Below are positions 37,901 through 46,326 of a DNA stretch of 64,000 nucleotides, piece after piece. The notes beneath the pieces are model-generated. The model saw nothing but the letters and a program-made list of their open reading frames with translations. It was not told where the DNA came from and did not search any database. Source of the DNA: Balneolaceae bacterium (GTDB lineage: Bacteria > Bacteroidota > Rhodothermia > Balneolales > Balneolaceae); contig JAGYJQ010000002.1 in assembly GCA_018401935.1 (NCBI GenBank), positions 186,001-250,000 of the forward strand. Direction: 5' to 3'. The position numbers and the translations under genes are program-made. How positions within the stretch are numbered: position 1 is the stretch's first letter; each line of letters begins with the position of its first letter.

Positions 37901-38872
37901 CTGATCGCAGATGCTTTCCTTTGGAGTGCAAACTCTTTAGCCGACGAATTTGGTGTAGAAAGAGCACATGTCGCCCTAGCTAATGGTGGCGGAATCCGAA
38001 ACAACAATGTACTAAGTGCTGGCCCAATCACCGAACTTAATACGTTTGAGATGCTGCCATTCTTGAATTTCATTTCTATTGTTGAAGGAGTAACTCCCGA
38101 ACGATTTAAAGAAATTATGGAAAACGCAGTATCGCGAATTAGTCTAGAAGGCGGTGAGACCGTTGCCACTGGTGGCGGAACAGGACGTTACGCCCAGTTT
38201 GCTGGATTTAGTATTGAATTCAACCCAAGTTTGGATGCACTGCAATACAGCTTAGAAGATGGTTCTATAAGCCAGGAAGGTAAGAGAGTTCTTTCCATCA
38301 CACTGGATGATGGTACTAAAATCATCGAACAAGGTGTTGTTGCCGAAGGTGCTCCTACCATTAACCTAGCAACGGCCGATTTTACGGCACGAGGCGGTGA
38401 TGAGTATCCATTAGGTGATTTGCCATTGACACTGCTAGGTGTTACCTATCAACAAGCGTTATATAGCTATTTGGTTACACCTACCGAATTCGGTGGTCTT
38501 GGTGGAAATGTTTCTGCAAGTCAATACCCAGCTGGTGGAGAAGGTAGAATTAGTCTTACCGATGCCCTACCCATTGCTAATGAGAACGAAGGTATAGCCG
38601 GTATACCAAATACCTATGCATTAGAACAGAACTATCCGAATCCATTTAACCCAACCACTCAGATAAACTTCAGTCTACCTGAAGCAGCACAAGTGCAGTT
38701 AAATGTGTACAACATGTTAGGCCAAAAAGTTGCTACCGTAATGCAGCAAAGGCTAGATGCTGGATACCATACCGTTCAATTCGATGCCGCAAATTTAGCC
38801 AGCGGTATGTACATCTACCGATTACAGGCTGGATCATACATAAGCACCAAAAAGATGATGCTTATTAAATAA
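31943..38872 (+). CDS. Giant secreted protein with two 5'-nucleotidase modules and T9SS sorting domain
   Basis: 2309 residues, domains read by pattern: signal peptide (1-24); choice-of-anchor I beta-propeller-like region (25-~345 and ~510-675) interrupted by a CHRD-type insertion (~360-510, ending HTTDQPAGAIRGQLF); lamin-tail domain (~682-850); first metallophosphatase/5'-nucleotidase module (~864-1430); an OB-fold linker (~1434-1620); a second, homologous module (~1635-2205); and a T9SS sorting domain (NYPNPFNPTTQINFSL ... STKKMMLIK). Each nucleotidase has GNHDFDFGP and the C-terminal NGGGIRN motif, but the usual DxH and GHxH motifs read NNDGES and AGGGDELL. It probably removes phosphate from extracellular nucleotides; catalytic details are uncertain. 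A strong terminator follows. Confidence 0.88.
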   Translation: MKQLLPIYLLIAVWFISFTQGTAQVSGVYTELIGQYHTGLFDEGAAEIVAFDASNQQLFFTNANDNSVVVLDITNPELPVLVTTIDMSSYGGGINSVAVFEDIVAIAVQADPKTDPGKVVFFNTVDASYIADVTVGALPDMVTFTPDGNFAITANEGEPNDDYTIDPDGSVSFIDISSGVASATVTTTDFSVLPANIENYKAAGMRIFGPGATPAQDIEPEYVAVSPNSETAYVSLQENNAIAVFDVATASLTKIYPLGFKNHTLPGNELDASNKDDMINITNWPVKGLYLPDAIKAVDIDGKTYLISANEGDSRDYDGFSEEARIKDFRLNPDIFTDADLQEDEHLGRLKTTTTMGMNTDELYFLMEADSAQEVSGGDNRGAGEGEFMYDVDTQTLTFEMTFEGLDFTSFNGGTFLTLDDATDDVTAMHFHNAASGVNGGVVFDILGDGNTQVSTDTLGITTISGSWNVTSDGLISEMQAALFEQEISLYVNVHTTDQPAGAIRGQLFADPMFDELYSYGARSFSIWDAATGAQIYDSGSEFERLTAELNPLNFNSTNSENDSFDNRSDDKGPEPEGLTIHTLNGRTYAFITLERVGGVMMYDITDPANAEFVHYSNDRNFDVAFDEDDNNTPEILESVVSSAPEDILIVDQGANFTGRPLMISSNEVTGSITLNTLIPPSNAGNLFISEYAEGGSNNKYLEIYNPTDAAISLEGYAIASVGNAPSVPGENEFFAPLDATKTIEAKGTYVWMNPGSVDSLKEKADEFGNAYFNGNDAYALVYGSEESFEILDMLGSFLADDYWDVAGVNEGLKDHTLVRKSDINRGNPAPLASFGTDADNSEWVVLDKDDYSNLGTHSFDNVFSLALLHNNDGESQLVNLGGDLEDFGGVARFATKLQQTRAMHELAGRGVLFLSSGDNFLAGPEYTVGVNDGVFYDAVAVDYLGYDALAFGNHDFDFGPDLAAEFADQVSSTFITANLDFTENNALNALVESGKITSSSVFDVNGQQVGVIGAITPNLPFISSPGKVKVLQNVAELVQAEIDALEADGINKIILISHLQGVDEDFAIAAQLSGLDVMIAGGGDELLSNEGNLLIPGDESKLYGAYPQIVTDADNNEVPIVTTLGNYSYLGNLVVDFNEAGELISIHDSSNPIRIASRAYADGVAADPYLTTEVVEPVSQGLASLAENIIATSEVLLDAEANDLRSKETNQGNMIADAFLWQAGELAESFGAPVPEVALSNGGGIRNSDIPAGDITELDTFDMLPFLNFVSVVEELTPDRFKVMMENAVSRIVLDENGEPQRQGGGTGRFAQIAGFSIEYDATATPLAFGENGEVATPGERIITLRLDDGRYIVRNGMVVPDAPVVNLATADFTAKGGDQYPTADLPLTLLGVTYQQALYNYITASNAEGGLEGLISSEQYPEGGEGRIRVLNFSSIADARIAEPGTELTIEGQVIRPSGRISRIVDATGGISIYAPSGEYRDSLESGFIREGDLVRITAEAAFFRGLNQMSNVAAFEVLARDLPLIKPAMVTLEEIASNGELYESTLIAVKGVEVVTEDTVFESSTTYTLAGESGVSLRIQSSSSGESADVIGMPIPEGPFTFVGTLGQFDSSDPYDSGYQLLPVLKSDVRSSYILSLLHNNDGESQLVNLGDDLSDFGGVARFKTLVDQVRDREHELGRDVLMLSSGDNFLAGPEFTVGVNDTTSYDAIALNAIGYDAIALGNHDFDFGPDFTAFFADQIESVFLSANLDFSANESLNELVNEGRIASSAIFEMELERIGVIGAITPNLNSISSPGDVVVDINVKDAIQAEIDALEAEGIDKIVLISHLQGIKDDSLMASQLSGIDVMIAGGGDELLANEGDALIPGDEDDIYSDYPILAENADGQLVPIVTTRGNYSYLGKLSVEFDAEGMVSRILDESGPIRVSGTTSPDGVVEDPMLKELVVEPVIEGLSGLASNVIAQSDVELDARRSQIRSKETNQGNLIADAFLWSANSLADEFGVERAHVALANGGGIRNNNVLSAGPITELNTFEMLPFLNFISIVEGVTPERFKEIMENAVSRISLEGGETVATGGGTGRYAQFAGFSIEFNPSLDALQYSLEDGSISQEGKRVLSITLDDGTKIIEQGVVAEGAPTINLATADFTARGGDEYPLGDLPLTLLGVTYQQALYSYLVTPTEFGGLGGNVSASQYPAGGEGRISLTDALPIANENEGIAGIPNTYALEQNYPNPFNPTTQINFSLPEAAQVQLNVYNMLGQKVATVMQQRLDAGYHTVQFDAANLASGMYIYRLQAGSYISTKKMMLIK

Positions 38873-38903
38873 ACGACATTTCCTTTAATTGGGGATAAAA
38901 TTA

Positions 38904-38936
38904 AAGCCCGTGCTCATTGAGTACGGGCTTTTTTAT
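38904..38936 (+). terminator. Intrinsic terminator after the nucleotidase gene
   Basis: AAGCCCGTGCTC-att-GAGTACGGGCTT forms a 12-bp stem (one G-T pair) followed by a T6 run, 32 bp after the stop at 38872. Confidence 0.88.
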
Positions 38937-38980
38937 TAAACAAAGATTATTACGCAATAAATAGTCTATCAGGTAGATCA

Positions 38981-39016
38981 GATCGATTAGATCGATTAGA
39001 TCGATTAGATCGATTA
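38981..39016. repeat. 9-bp tandem repeat, four copies
   Basis: GATCGATTA is repeated four times without mismatch between the nucleotidase terminator and the folE2 terminator. The core ATCGAT is itself palindromic. No function is apparent. Confidence 0.9.
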
Positions 39017-39057
39017 AAAAAAACTAATCACTAATAAAATCAGATCAGCTGATTAGC
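39016..39057 (-). terminator. Probable intrinsic terminator of queD-folE2
   Basis: On the minus strand CTAATCA pairs with TGATTAG and is followed by eight T. The stem begins at the folE2 stop codon; the loop is long (19 nt) and contains a second palindrome. Confidence 0.55.
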
Positions 39058-39952
39058 GTAGTCCGTTTGGCAGACCTTTACATATTCTACTAACCGCGTC
39101 ATGGCTATGTAAGCTTTCCAGGTGAGCACATCGAACCACGAAATCTCTGATAGAATTGTAACTATCTAACTCTTGGTATAATAGTCTAGCAGCATCCTCT
39201 ACAAACTTCTGATAGGCTCCATTCAATTCAGCAAAAGCTTGCTCATCTTCTCGTTTAACCATTACCTGTGTCTCGGTCTGAAGCGCTTCTCGACAAATCT
39301 CAACCAGATCTTCTACGTAAAAAGTGTCCTTCAAAGCCACAGTAATTTCAGCAACACTGCGTTGAGAGTGTGGAATTGTCGCAATATTACGGACTTCACG
39401 GGCATGTTCAGCTAACTCGTAAGAACACGGACAAGCACTGCTGTACACAAAGTTCAGATGCATGAATTTATTGAAACGGCCATAGGAATCTAAATGACCT
39501 TCAAGGGATACCTCATAATACTGATACCCTTCCATTCCACTACGAAGACTTGGTTTAAGTAAGGGAAAGGAAAAATTCAGCCTTAAAAATGCCTCTTGTG
39601 CTCCTAAGTCTTCCTTATACGCTTGTAAAACGGATTCAAGTGTATCTAAAGTAAAAACCTCGTCTTTGAATCGATAAAATGTTCGCATAATTCGACTCAT
39701 ATTAATGCCTTTCTTGTTGGCATCTAAACTAACATACCCGTCAACAGATACTTCAAGTAGATGGGTCTTACCATCTCTTTTCTTAATATGAAGGGGGAGC
39801 TTGAAATTAGAAATACCCACTTGTTGAATAGGTACATTAGCTCCTTCGATTAAGGAAGCAGGTCCATTCTGTAAATCGGGTAAAGATTCTTTGTATTCCG
39901 GGCTGATGGTGAATGTGGGGTCGTAAAATCGTTTTACACTTTGTGATAACAT
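39053..39952 (-). CDS. folE2: GTP cyclohydrolase IB (FolE2)
   Basis: A 299-residue FolE2/COG1469 enzyme making 7,8-dihydroneopterin triphosphate from GTP, independent of zinc specificity. Features: the N-terminal [15 protein letters not shown], the substrate region [22 protein letters not shown] with the metal-binding Cys, [15 protein letters not shown], and [16 protein letters not shown] near the end. It starts 41 bp after queD; the pair can feed 7-deazaguanine (queuosine) or folate synthesis, and no folB/folK is nearby. Confidence 0.95.
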   Translation of the reverse strand: MLSQSVKRFYDPTFTISPEYKESLPDLQNGPASLIEGANVPIQQVGISNFKLPLHIKKRDGKTHLLEVSVDGYVSLDANKKGINMSRIMRTFYRFKDEVFTLDTLESVLQAYKEDLGAQEAFLRLNFSFPLLKPSLRSGMEGYQYYEVSLEGHLDSYGRFNKFMHLNFVYSSACPCSYELAEHAREVRNIATIPHSQRSVAEITVALKDTFYVEDLVEICREALQTETQVMVKREDEQAFAELNGAYQKFVEDAARLLYQELDSYNSIRDFVVRCAHLESLHSHDAVSRICKGLPNGLR

Positions 39953-39993
39953 ATCGTGATAATTATTATAGTTGCGTCTCTCTATAGCTTAAC

Positions 39994-40425
39994 TTATAGC
40001 GTCCTATATGGACAGTATTCAGCGCTGTTTCGTTCGGTTTCAAACAATTTTACCGAGTATAACACACTTCCCTGACTGGCTTCTGCTTCGACTGGTTTTT
40101 TTAATTGGTCGTAAAATGCGTGTACTAAATTTTCAGAAGTTGGAATAATATCGGAGAGAAATGGTACATCCATATTCAAATTGCGATGATCACATGGTTC
40201 TAAAATGTACTGCTCAATAATTTTTTTTAAGCGCCCTAAATCTATTACATAACCAGAATCTGGATCAGGAATTCCTGCTAAAGTAACCTCTAAAACATAG
40301 TTATGTCCATGCCAGTTGGCATAATTACACTTGCCATAAGTCTCTTGATTCCACTGGTCAGATTTATTTGAGTTTACCAATCTATGTGCTGCATTGAAGT
40401 GAGTTTGTCGAGTTACAAATACCAC
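39994..40425 (-). CDS. queD: 6-carboxytetrahydropterin synthase (QueD/PTPS family)
   Basis: A 143-residue T-fold enzyme. Zinc-binding His come from FNAAHRL and WHGHNYVLEV; the catalytic Cys-containing segment is TYGKCNYANWHGH, and DHRNLN and the terminal KLFETERNSAEY are family hallmarks. It converts dihydroneopterin triphosphate to the queuosine precursor 6-carboxytetrahydropterin; the eukaryote-like PTPS reaction is an alternative. It precedes folE2, which makes its substrate. Confidence 0.93.
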   Translation of the reverse strand: MVFVTRQTHFNAAHRLVNSNKSDQWNQETYGKCNYANWHGHNYVLEVTLAGIPDPDSGYVIDLGRLKKIIEQYILEPCDHRNLNMDVPFLSDIIPTSENLVHAFYDQLKKPVEAEASQGSVLYSVKLFETERNSAEYCPYRTL

Positions 40426-40558
40426 GCTATTCCTTTTTTTGGGCTAATTATTCGCCATTTAATCTTACTGTATTAACTATAACGGTTATGTAGCTAAAAC
40501 GGTTCCTCAATTAAGATTTTAATAGGAAATTACAATCAGTGTGAAATCTTTATGACAT

Positions 40559-40592
40559 AAAAAAAAGAAGGCCCCAATTCCTTGGAGCCTCC
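40559..40592 (-). terminator. Intrinsic terminator of the T9SS repeat gene
   Basis: On the minus strand GGAGGCTCCAA-ggaa-TTGGGGCCTTC forms an 11-bp stem (with G-T pairs) followed by a T run, about 50 bp after the stop at 40644. Confidence 0.75.
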
Positions 40593-40643
40593 TTTGTGAT
40601 CAGCACACCTCACATTCCTGTGAGACGTATTTTGAGTAGAAAA

Positions 40644-41483
40644 TTACTTTATCAAGGTCATCTTTTTAGTAATTACCGAAGAATTGCTAACCAAGCGGTA
40701 GATATACATACCACTTGAAAGTCCTGATGCATCAAAGTTAAAAGTAGTAGAACCCGCTGGCATCATCTGCTGACGTGCTAGTACGGCAACTTCTCTACCC
40801 AACATATCATACACCACTAGGCTTACTTGCTGTGCTTCTGGAAGTGTGAAGCTTATTTGAGTGCTAGGGTTAAATGGGTTTGGATAGTTTTGATGTAGTT
40901 GAACTACCGTAGGCAGATCTTCTGAGATGATAGACTCATCTTCATTTGATACAGATACAGTGGATACATATCCATGTGCTACTAGAGCAGTCCATGACTG
41001 AATCCAAAGGTAGTTGTCAGCAAACGCGCCCACATAATCAGTTGACATCATGAACTCATTATCTACTGCTTTTACAGCGGAGGCATCTAATGCAGGGGAA
41101 CCCGTTTTTGGTCGAGGATCCAATCCGTTAGAACCAGCTGTTCGGCTAATACCTTCTAACATTGGATCTGCAACACGGTTAGCATTGGCGGCATCCGATA
41201 GATAATCACGGGTGTGAGCTTGGTCGTCACCACCGGCAAACTCCGCAATGGTATTACCCGCGCCAAAACCGAACCACAAGTTGTTCTGGAGAATCAAATC
41301 TCCTTCCGCCAATCGGGTCTTCGCATCAAAACCTTCTCCTACTTTCCGAAGCTTCAATGGTAATCGCAAGACCAGCATGGTCACTGAAGATCGAGTTGTA
41401 GTACTCACCACCGGTGTTGCTTCAGCGGAATAACAATAACTGCGAACCATCACCTGCGTTTGGCGTAGCATCCTGACCCGCAC
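40644..41483 (-). CDS. C-terminal piece of the T9SS repeat protein
   Basis: The intact part runs from about 41330 to 40644: the end of repeat unit 4 (EGDLILQNNLWFGFGAGNTIAEFAGGDDQ, SRTAGSNGLDPRPK), a short linker (SNEDESIISEDLP), and the T9SS sorting domain from QNYPNPFNPSTQ to the terminal KKMTLIK. The first ~45 residues of the open frame (before GFDAKTR) are out-of-frame translation of the damaged zone and are not real. It is not an independent gene. Confidence 0.75.
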   Translation of the reverse strand: MRVRMLRQTQVMVRSYCYSAEATPVVSTTTRSSVTMLVLRLPLKLRKVGEGFDAKTRLAEGDLILQNNLWFGFGAGNTIAEFAGGDDQAHTRDYLSDAANANRVADPMLEGISRTAGSNGLDPRPKTGSPALDASAVKAVDNEFMMSTDYVGAFADNYLWIQSWTALVAHGYVSTVSVSNEDESIISEDLPTVVQLHQNYPNPFNPSTQISFTLPEAQQVSLVVYDMLGREVAVLARQQMMPAGSTTFNFDASGLSSGMYIYRLVSNSSVITKKMTLIK

Positions 41484-44400
41484 CTAGGTAGGTGAGCGTT
41501 GGCAATCACTGGCTGCGCAAATGGGTGGTGTTTTCATTACCCGTTGCACCATCCTGCTCAGCTGCACGGCCGTACCCATCATTGGCATTACCAGGGCTTT
41601 GGATAGCAAACCAGAACTGGTGAGAGCCTTGGAACCCTTCGTCCCAGTCAAAGGCATCATCGGTGTTAAAAGCAGATACCAAATACTTGGTATTTACCGT
41701 ACCACCAAAAATTCAAAACCATCATCGTTGAGGCAAAGGACTCAACGTATTCTACAACCGTTCAGGACCAACGCCACCCATGGTAAGCCCTTGGATTTCG
41801 TTACCGGCTACGTCCCCTACGTTAATACCGGTATGACGGATCGATACGTATCGGATAACTCCAGAGTTATCGTCTACATCGTCCCCACCATAGCGGGCAT
41901 ACGATTCAGGATTCGCGATTTCGTTGACGCCTTCGATGAGCTTAGTGCCGTCTTCGGTCGCGTTGTTGGTGGGCGCATCGCCCAATACCACAAGACCACC
42001 CCAAAGACCGCGATCAAGTTCGGTTAACGAACCGTTTAGATCATCCGCTTCTGATGTAAAGATAATCGGCTCTTCGGCTGTACCCTCGGCAAAGATTTGA
42101 GCACCTTCCGTGACTACTAAACCAGATGCATTATTACCGTCACCAAGAGCACCTTTAACAACCGTACCCTCTTGGATGAATAATTTAGAGCCTGGCTTTA
42201 CAAAGACCATACCGTCTAATACGTAGGTATTATTTTTAGTCCAAGTGAATGATTGGCCAGCTGGTAAGTCCGCATCTTCGATGAAGATAGTGGTTGACTC
42301 TACTGGTTCGTTGTTCACATATCCATGTGCTTCTAAGGCAGTCCAACCCGCAATCCAGTTATCAGTAGCATTAAATGCACCGGCGTAGGATGTACGACGG
42401 ATAAATGGATTCTCTACTTCTTGAACAGCTATAGGATTTAATGCAGGCGAACCCTCTGATGGTCGAGGATCCAATCCGTTAGAACCAGCTGTTCGGCTAA
42501 TGCCACGTAGCATTGGATCTGCAACACGGTTAGCATTGGTGGCATCCGATAGATAATCACGGGTGTGAGCTTGGTCGTCACCACCGGCAAACTCCGCAAT
42601 GGTATTACCCGCGCCAAAACCGAACCACAAGTTGTTCTGGAGAATCAAATCTCCTTCCGCCAATCGGGTCTTCGCATCAAAACCTTCTACTTTACCAGAA
42701 GCTTCAATGGTTATACCAAGACCAGCATGGTCACTGAAGATCGAGTTGTAGTACTCACCACCGGTGTTGTCGCGGAATAACAATAACTGCGAACCATCAC
42801 CTGCGTTTGGCGTAGCATCCTGACCCGCACCTAGGTAGGTAGCGTTGGCAATCACTGGCTGCGCAAATGGAGTGGTGTTTTCATTACCCGTTGCACCATC
42901 CTGCTCAGCTGCACGGCCGTACCCATCATTGGCATTACCAGGGCTTTGGATAGCAAACCAGAACTGGTGAGAGCCTTGGAACCCTTCGTCCCAGTCAAAG
43001 GCATCATCGGTGTTAAAAGCAGATACCAAATACTTGGTATTTACCGTACCACCAAAGAATTCAAAACCATCATCGTTAGAGGCAAAGGACTCAACGTATT
43101 CTACAACCGTTCCGGAACCAACGCCACCCATGGTTAGACCTTGGATTTCGTTACCGGCTACGTCCCCTACGTTAATACCGGTATGACGGATCGATACGTA
43201 TCGGATAACTCCAGAGTTATCGTCTACATCGTCCCCACCATAGCGGGCATACGATTCAGGATTCGCGATTTCGTTGACGCCTTCGATGAGTTTAGTACCA
43301 TCTTCGGTCGCGTTGTTGGTGGGCGCATCGCCCAATACCACAAGACCACCCCAAAGACCACGATCAAGCTCGGTTAACGAACCGTTTAGATCATCGATTT
43401 CTGAAGTAAAGATAATAGGCTCTTCTGCCGTACCTTCGGCAAAGATTTGCGCGCCTTCGGTAACAACTAAACCAGTAGCATCACCACCATCCCCAAGGGC
43501 GCCTTTAATCACGGTACCCTCTTCTATAAATAACCTAGATCCTGGTTTTACGAAAACCATTTCATTTAAGACATACGTATTGTTATTGGTCATATTAAAG
43601 TCTTCACCAGCCACAAAATCAGCATCTGTTAGGTAAACCGTAGTACCAATTTTGTCTACTACTTCGTCAGATACATAACCATGAGCAGCTAGAGCCGTCC
43701 AACCAGCGATCCAGTTTTCGGTAGCATTGAATGCACCAGAATAAAATGTTCTATCAAAGAAATCATCTTCAACTGTTTTTACAGCAGATGCATCAAGAGC
43801 TGGTGAGCTAGAAGAAGGACGTGGATCTAAACCGTTAGAACCAGCTGTTCGGCTAATGCCACGGAGCAATGGATCTGCAACACGGTTGGCATTGGCGGCA
43901 TCCGATAAGTAGTCACGGGTGTGAGCTTGGTCGTCACCACCGGCAAACTCCGCAATGGTATTACCCGCACCAAATCCGTACCACAAGTTGTTCTGGAGAA
44001 TCAAATCTCCTTCCGCCAATCGGGTCTTCGCATCAAAACCTTCTACTTTCCCAGAAGCTTCAATGGTGATCGCAAGACCAGCTTGGTCACTGAAGATCGA
44101 GTTGTAGTACTCACCACCGGTGTTGTCGCGGAATAACAATAACTGCGAACCATCACCTGCGTTAGGCGTAGCATCCTGACCCGCACCTAGGTAGGTAGCG
44201 TTGGCAATCACTGGATGTGCAAATGGAGTGGTGTTCTCATTACCCGTTGCACCATCCTGCTCAGCTGCACGACCGTACCCATCATTGGCATTTCCAGGGC
44301 TTTGGATAGCAAACCAGTATTGATGTTTACCTTGGAATCCTTCGTCCCAGTCAAAGGCATCATCGGTGTTAAAAGCAGATACCAAATACTTGGTGTTTAC

Positions 44401-46326
44401 CGTACCACCAAAGAACTCGAAACCATCATCATTAGAAGCAAAAGACTCAACATACTTAACAGTAGTTCCGGAACCAACGCCACCCATGGTAAGACCTTGG
44501 ATTTCGTTACCGGCCACATCACCCACGTTAATACCGGTATGACGGATCGATACGTATCGGATAACCCCAGAGTTATCGTCCACATCGTCCCCACCATAGC
44601 GGGCATACGATTCAGGATTCGCGATTTCGTTGACGCCTTCGATGAGTTTGGTGCCATCTTCGGTCGCGTTGTTGGTGGGCGCATCACCCAATACCACAAG
44701 ACCACCCCAAAGACCGCGATCAAGCTCGGTTAACGAACCGTTTAGATCATCCGCTTCTGAAGTAAAGATAATCGGCTCTTCGGCTGTACCTTCGGCAAAG
44801 ATCTGCGCGCCTACAGTTATTACTAAACCAGTAGCATCACCACCATCACCAAGGGCGCCTTTAATCACAGTACCTTCTTCGATGAATAATCGTGATCCTG
44901 GTTTTACGAAGACCATCTCGGAAAGTATATAGGTGTTTTCTTTAGACCAGTTATAGTCTTCACCAGCCAATAAATCGGTATCTGTCACATAGATAGTAGT
45001 TCCGATTTTGTCTACTACTTCATCAGATATATAACCATGAGCAGCTAAAGCCGTCCAACCAGCGATCCAGTTTTCATTAGCATTAAAGGCTCCAGTGTAT
45101 GGAGTTCTGTCAAAGAAGTCATCGGCTAAAATTTTCACTTTAGAAGCATCTAGAGCAGGGGAACCGCCCTGAGGTCGAGGATCCAATCCGTTAGAACCAG
45201 CAGTTCTACTAATACCTTTTAATAATGGATCCGTTACACGGTTGGCATTGGCGGCATCAAATATTCAATTAAGGTGTGAAGGCTTGGTCGTCACCACCAG
45301 CAAACTCCGCAATGGTATTACCCGCACCCAAATCCATTACCACAAGTTGTTCTGGAGAATCAAATCTCCTTCCGCCGTCGGTCTTCGCATCAAAACCTTC
45401 TCACTTTCCCGACTTCAATGGTGATCATAGAATAAAGCAGTCACTGAAGATCGAGTTATGGCCTCACCACCAGTGTTGTCGCGGAATAACAATAACGCGA
45501 ACCATCACCTGCGTTAGGCGTAGCATCTGACCCGCACCTAGGTAGGTAGCGTTGGCAATCACTGGATGTTGCAAATGGGTGGTGTTCTCATTGCGTTACC
45601 ATCCTGCTCAGCTGCACGACCATGCCCATCATTGGCATTTCCAGGGCTTTGGATGCCAAACCAATGCCGATATTTACAGTAAGAATGTAGTCAGTCAAGG
45701 CATCATCGGTGTTAAGCAGATGCAAATATGGTGTTTACAATGCACCACAAAGACTCGACATCATCATTAGGCAAGGGCTCAACATACTTAACGATGGTTC
45801 CAGGTCAACACCACCCATGGTAAGACCTTAGTTTCGTTACCAGCCCATCACCCACGTTAATACCGGTATGACGGATCGATACATCGGATAACCCCAGAGT
45901 TATCATCCACATCGTCCCCACCATAGCGGGCATACGGTTAAGTTCGCGATTTCGTTGACGCCTTCGATGAGTTTGGTGCCGTCATGGTCGCGTTGATGGT
46001 GACGCATCACCCAATACCACAAGACCACCCCAAAGACCGCGATCAAGCTCAGTTGGTTAACGAACCGTTTAGATCATCTACTTCTGAGTAAAGATAATCG
46101 GCTCTTCGGCTGTACCTTCGGCAAAGATCTGCGCGCCTACAGTGACAACCAAGCCAGTGGCATCATTACCATCACCAAGGGCGCCTTTAATTACAGTACC
46201 TTCTTGGATGAATAATTTAGAACCTGGTTTTACAAAGACCATATCATCTAATACATAGATGTTATTTTTGGTCCAGTTATAATCTTGCCCTGCGACAAGA
46301 TCAGCATTGGTGATTCTCACTGTGGT
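40945..46326. repeat. Four long tandem repeats, period 1356 bp
   Basis: The same CCGTTAGAACCAGC anchor occurs at 41125, 42476, 43832 and 45188, spacings of 1351, 1356 and 1356 bp. Approximate units in reading direction: 46326-45004, 45003-43648, 43647-42295 and 42294-40945. Large blocks are near-identical between units at DNA level, while about 200 bp around each junction is diverged, which suggests recent duplication or gene conversion. Confidence 0.92.
41752..45186 (-). CDS. Central piece of the T9SS repeat protein (units 2, 3 and part of 4)
   Basis: An uninterrupted 1144-residue frame holding units 2 and 3 completely and the first 60% of unit 4. Unit starts are at IGTTIYVTDTDLLAGEDYNW, IGTTVYLTDADFVAGEDFNM and TTIFIEDADLPAGQSFTW. 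Its first Met is inside the unit-1/unit-2 junction (MDPRPQGGS) and is not a real start; the end at 41752 is caused by indels. The intactness of this long frame argues against an old pseudogene. Confidence 0.78.
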   Translation of the reverse strand: MDPRPQGGSPALDASKVKILADDFFDRTPYTGAFNANENWIAGWTALAAHGYISDEVVDKIGTTIYVTDTDLLAGEDYNWSKENTYILSEMVFVKPGSRLFIEEGTVIKGALGDGGDATGLVITVGAQIFAEGTAEEPIIFTSEADDLNGSLTELDRGLWGGLVVLGDAPTNNATEDGTKLIEGVNEIANPESYARYGGDDVDDNSGVIRYVSIRHTGINVGDVAGNEIQGLTMGGVGSGTTVKYVESFASNDDGFEFFGGTVNTKYLVSAFNTDDAFDWDEGFQGKHQYWFAIQSPGNANDGYGRAAEQDGATGNENTTPFAHPVIANATYLGAGQDATPNAGDGSQLLLFRDNTGGEYYNSIFSDQAGLAITIEASGKVEGFDAKTRLAEGDLILQNNLWYGFGAGNTIAEFAGGDDQAHTRDYLSDAANANRVADPLLRGISRTAGSNGLDPRPSSSSPALDASAVKTVEDDFFDRTFYSGAFNATENWIAGWTALAAHGYVSDEVVDKIGTTVYLTDADFVAGEDFNMTNNNTYVLNEMVFVKPGSRLFIEEGTVIKGALGDGGDATGLVVTEGAQIFAEGTAEEPIIFTSEIDDLNGSLTELDRGLWGGLVVLGDAPTNNATEDGTKLIEGVNEIANPESYARYGGDDVDDNSGVIRYVSIRHTGINVGDVAGNEIQGLTMGGVGSGTVVEYVESFASNDDGFEFFGGTVNTKYLVSAFNTDDAFDWDEGFQGSHQFWFAIQSPGNANDGYGRAAEQDGATGNENTTPFAQPVIANATYLGAGQDATPNAGDGSQLLLFRDNTGGEYYNSIFSDHAGLGITIEASGKVEGFDAKTRLAEGDLILQNNLWFGFGAGNTIAEFAGGDDQAHTRDYLSDATNANRVADPMLRGISRTAGSNGLDPRPSEGSPALNPIAVQEVENPFIRRTSYAGAFNATDNWIAGWTALEAHGYVNNEPVESTTIFIEDADLPAGQSFTWTKNNTYVLDGMVFVKPGSKLFIQEGTVVKGALGDGNNASGLVVTEGAQIFAEGTAEEPIIFTSEADDLNGSLTELDRGLWGGLVVLGDAPTNNATEDGTKLIEGVNEIANPESYARYGGDDVDDNSGVIRYVSIRHTGINVGDVAGNEIQGLTMGGVGPERL

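Noticed and set aside
41521-45770. Many plus-strand open frames (up to 172 codons) across the repeat gene
   Set aside because: They recur at the same place in each 1356-bp unit and are antisense shadows of the minus-strand repeat protein.
45187-46077. A separate small gene or mobile insertion in the damaged repeat unit
   Set aside because: The stretch aligns along its whole length to units 2-4 with small indels and contains no foreign sequence.
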